Below, piece by piece: positions 14,631 through 15,778 of a stretch of 15,778 nucleotides of DNA. This DNA is from DASVDK01 sp036381125 [NCBI: Thermodesulfobacteriota bacterium] (lineage in GTDB: Bacteria > DASVDK01): NCBI GenBank assembly GCA_036381125.1, contig DASVDK010000008.1:1-15778 (forward strand), read 5' to 3'. Within the stretch, counting starts at the first letter, position 1. Each line of letters starts with the position of its first letter. The translations under genes were made by a program, and so were the position numbers. The notes below the pieces were generated by a model that was given only the letters and a program-made list of their open reading frames with translations, was not told the DNA's origin and made no database searches.

Positions 14631-14669
14631 GGCGGGGGCGGCCCTCCGGTTCGAGGCGCCGCCTCCGCC
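14631..14669 (+). terminator. Hairpin terminator candidate ending the TRAP cassette
   Basis: GGCGGGGGCGGC (14631-14642) pairs with GCCGCCTCCGCC (14658-14669) over 12 positions including one G-U. The loop itself closes further by CCTC (14643-14646) with GAGG (14653-14656), leaving a single bulged base. It starts 16 bases after the permease stop. There is no T-run, so termination would have to be of the U-less kind or aided by Rho. Confidence 0.5.
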
Positions 14670-14703
14670 ACGAGACCATGACCCTGCGTCCCTCGTCCCG
14701 ACC

Positions 14704-15552
14704 GTGACTGCCGACGCGCGTGGCGCCCTCTACCTCACCGGGGCGGTCGCGGCCCTCACCGTGGTGTCCGCGATCATCAAGCACCTCACGGCCGACCTGC
14801 CGGTCGCGGTCGTCGTCTTCTTCCGGCACCTGGCGGCGACGCTCTGCTTCCTCCCGATGGTCGCCCGATCCGGCTTCGGGCTCCTCCGGACCGAGAACCT
14901 CCCCGGCCACGTCTGGCGAGCCACGCTCGGGTACACGAGCTTCATGGCGTTCGCCTACGCCCTGGAGCAGCTCCTGCTGGCGGACGCGATCGCCCTCGCC
15001 TTCACCGCGCCGCTCTGGTCCACCCTGCTCGCCGTCGTCGTCCTGCGCGAGGCGGTCTCGCGCGGCCGCGTCCTCGCCCTCCTCGCCGGCCTCCTCGGCG
15101 TCCTGCTGATCGCCCGGCCGGCCGGGCAGTTCGAGCCCGCGTCGGTCGTCGCCGTCGCCGGTGCGGGCTGCACGAGCCTCGCGATGCTCGCCGTGAAGCA
15201 GCTCTCCCGCACCGAGCCGCCCGAGCGGATCGCGTTCTACTTCATGGCGATCGGCTCGGTGCTGAGCGCCGTGCCGGCGGCCTTCGCCTGGCAGACGCCG
15301 GCCGTCGCGACGGTTCCGTGGTTCGTCGTCATCGGCGTGCTGTCGTGGGCGGGGCAGATCTGCCTCTCGCGCGGCTACGCCATCGGGCAGTTCTCCCGGA
15401 TGGCCCTCGTGGACCTCCTCCGGCTCCCGTTCTCGCTGCTCCTCGGCCTGGTCGTCTTCGGCGAGGCGCCCGACCTCCTCGCCGCGGCCGGGATGGCCCT
15501 CATCGGGGCCGCGTCCGTGTACACGGTCATCGAGGGGCGACGGAGCGGCTGA
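14704..15552 (+). CDS. DMT-superfamily (EamA) transporter
   Basis: A 282-residue inner-membrane protein with about ten hydrophobic helices arranged as two EamA repeats. The first repeat ends with the typical DAIALAFTAPLWSTLLAVVV, LREAVSRGRVL and LLGVLLIARP. The second ends with GLVVFGEAPDLLAAAGMALI then GAASVYTVIE. Members export amino acids, purines or other metabolites; the cargo here is unknown. I chose GTG 14704 because the first helix follows about ten residues later; no Shine-Dalgarno is evident. A nine-codon open frame (ATG 14678, stop 14705-14707) overlaps this start as GTGA. The upstream hairpin suggests a transcript separate from the TRAP cassette, but the same orientation and an 88-base gap leave read-through possible. 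Confidence 0.88.
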   Translation: MTADARGALYLTGAVAALTVVSAIIKHLTADLPVAVVVFFRHLAATLCFLPMVARSGFGLLRTENLPGHVWRATLGYTSFMAFAYALEQLLLADAIALAFTAPLWSTLLAVVVLREAVSRGRVLALLAGLLGVLLIARPAGQFEPASVVAVAGAGCTSLAMLAVKQLSRTEPPERIAFYFMAIGSVLSAVPAAFAWQTPAVATVPWFVVIGVLSWAGQICLSRGYAIGQFSRMALVDLLRLPFSLLLGLVVFGEAPDLLAAAGMALIGAASVYTVIEGRRSG

Positions 15553-15579
15553 CGCGCCCGGCTCCCCCCGGAAGCCGGC

Positions 15580-15585
15580 TACACT
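15580..15585 (+). promoter_or_regulatory. TACACT, possible -10 element upstream of the second MFS gene
   Basis: TACACT matches four of six -10 positions and stands in an otherwise GC-only gap (15553-15712). No -35 is recognisable 16-18 bases upstream. A GTG codon (15592) lies six bases downstream, a spacing that would suit a leaderless start. Confidence 0.3.
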
Positions 15586-15712
15586 GACGGCGTGACGTCG
15601 CGCCGCCTCGCGCCGCTCGGGAGCGCTCACCGGTCCGGCGCCGCGGCCCTCGCGCGCCGCGGGGAGCCCTGCACGCTCGCCGGCCGGCGCACGGCGGCCG
15701 GGTGAGCCGCGC

Positions 15713-15778
15713 GTGCGGGTCCGCGGGGTACTGCTCGCCACCATCCTCGGCTCGAGCCTGGAGTTCCTCGAGGCGTCC
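15713..15778 (+). CDS. MFS transporter, DHA2-like, N-terminal part (3' truncated by window)
   Basis: Twenty-two codons are visible from GTG 15713: VRVRGVLLATILGSSLEFLE then AS. This matches the start of the MFS exporter at 6096 (RGWVLAATILGSTLGFLESS) at most positions, so a second 14-helix exporter of the same subfamily begins here. The characteristic first helix with an acidic residue in FLE is present. The GTG is the only reasonable start in frame near the helix. A weak GGGTGAG sits a few bases upstream. The rest lies outside the window. Confidence 0.72.
   Translation, partial: MRVRGVLLATILGSSLEFLEAS

Noticed and set aside
14467-15744. 425-codon minus-strand open frame opposite the EamA transporter
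   Set aside because: Low-complexity acidic/basic composition without motifs, opposite a clear EamA gene.

Overview
The window is very GC-rich with strongly G/C-ending codons. It has no tRNA, rRNA, CRISPR array, transposase or phage gene. Its gene families (TAXI-type TRAP transporter, DUF849/BKACE enzyme, long-form arylsulfatase, DHA2-type MFS pumps, and relics of acyl-CoA synthetase and LivM-like genes) suit a free-living, soil-type, metabolically versatile bacterium. Rokubacteria/Methylomirabilota or a high-GC proteobacterial relative is my guess from gene style alone, with low confidence.

Layout. Bases 1-821 hold the 3' end of a DUF2064/TIGR04282-type glycosyltransferase overlapping a Nudix hydrolase. 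Bases 950-1270 hold the shredded relic of a sigma-54 activator: PAS, a piece of the AAA+ domain and a piece of the HTH, in three frames. Bases 1443-3817 encode a large arylsulfatase whose N-terminus is frameshifted, apparently by a 10-base repeat-mediated deletion. Bases 3818-4220 carry a dense dyad cluster, a short tandem repeat, and two fused gene relics (acyl-CoA synthetase C-terminus, then a LivM-like permease C-terminus). On the minus strand follow a YbaK-type deacylase (4223-4717) and MscL with a zinc-ribbon tail (5392-5841), separated by about 670 bases holding only a frame-hopping coding trace. A DHA2 MFS exporter occupies 6096-7571.

The centrepiece is a plus-strand cassette at 7595-14669: a recognisable sigma-70-like promoter, an RpiR/SIS regulator, a class III aminotransferase, a BKACE (beta-keto acid cleavage) enzyme overlapping it by ATGA, a TAXI substrate-binding protein, a highly structured 190-base gap, a fused TRAP permease, and a terminator-like hairpin. 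I infer a catabolic unit in which the TRAP system imports an amino (perhaps beta-amino) acid, the aminotransferase makes a beta-keto acid, and the BKACE enzyme cleaves it with acetyl-CoA to acetoacetate and a new acyl-CoA, under RpiR control. The substrate cannot be read from the sequence.

A DMT/EamA transporter (14704-15552) and the first 22 codons of a second MFS pump close the window. The pump's N-terminus closely resembles that of the MFS gene at 6096.
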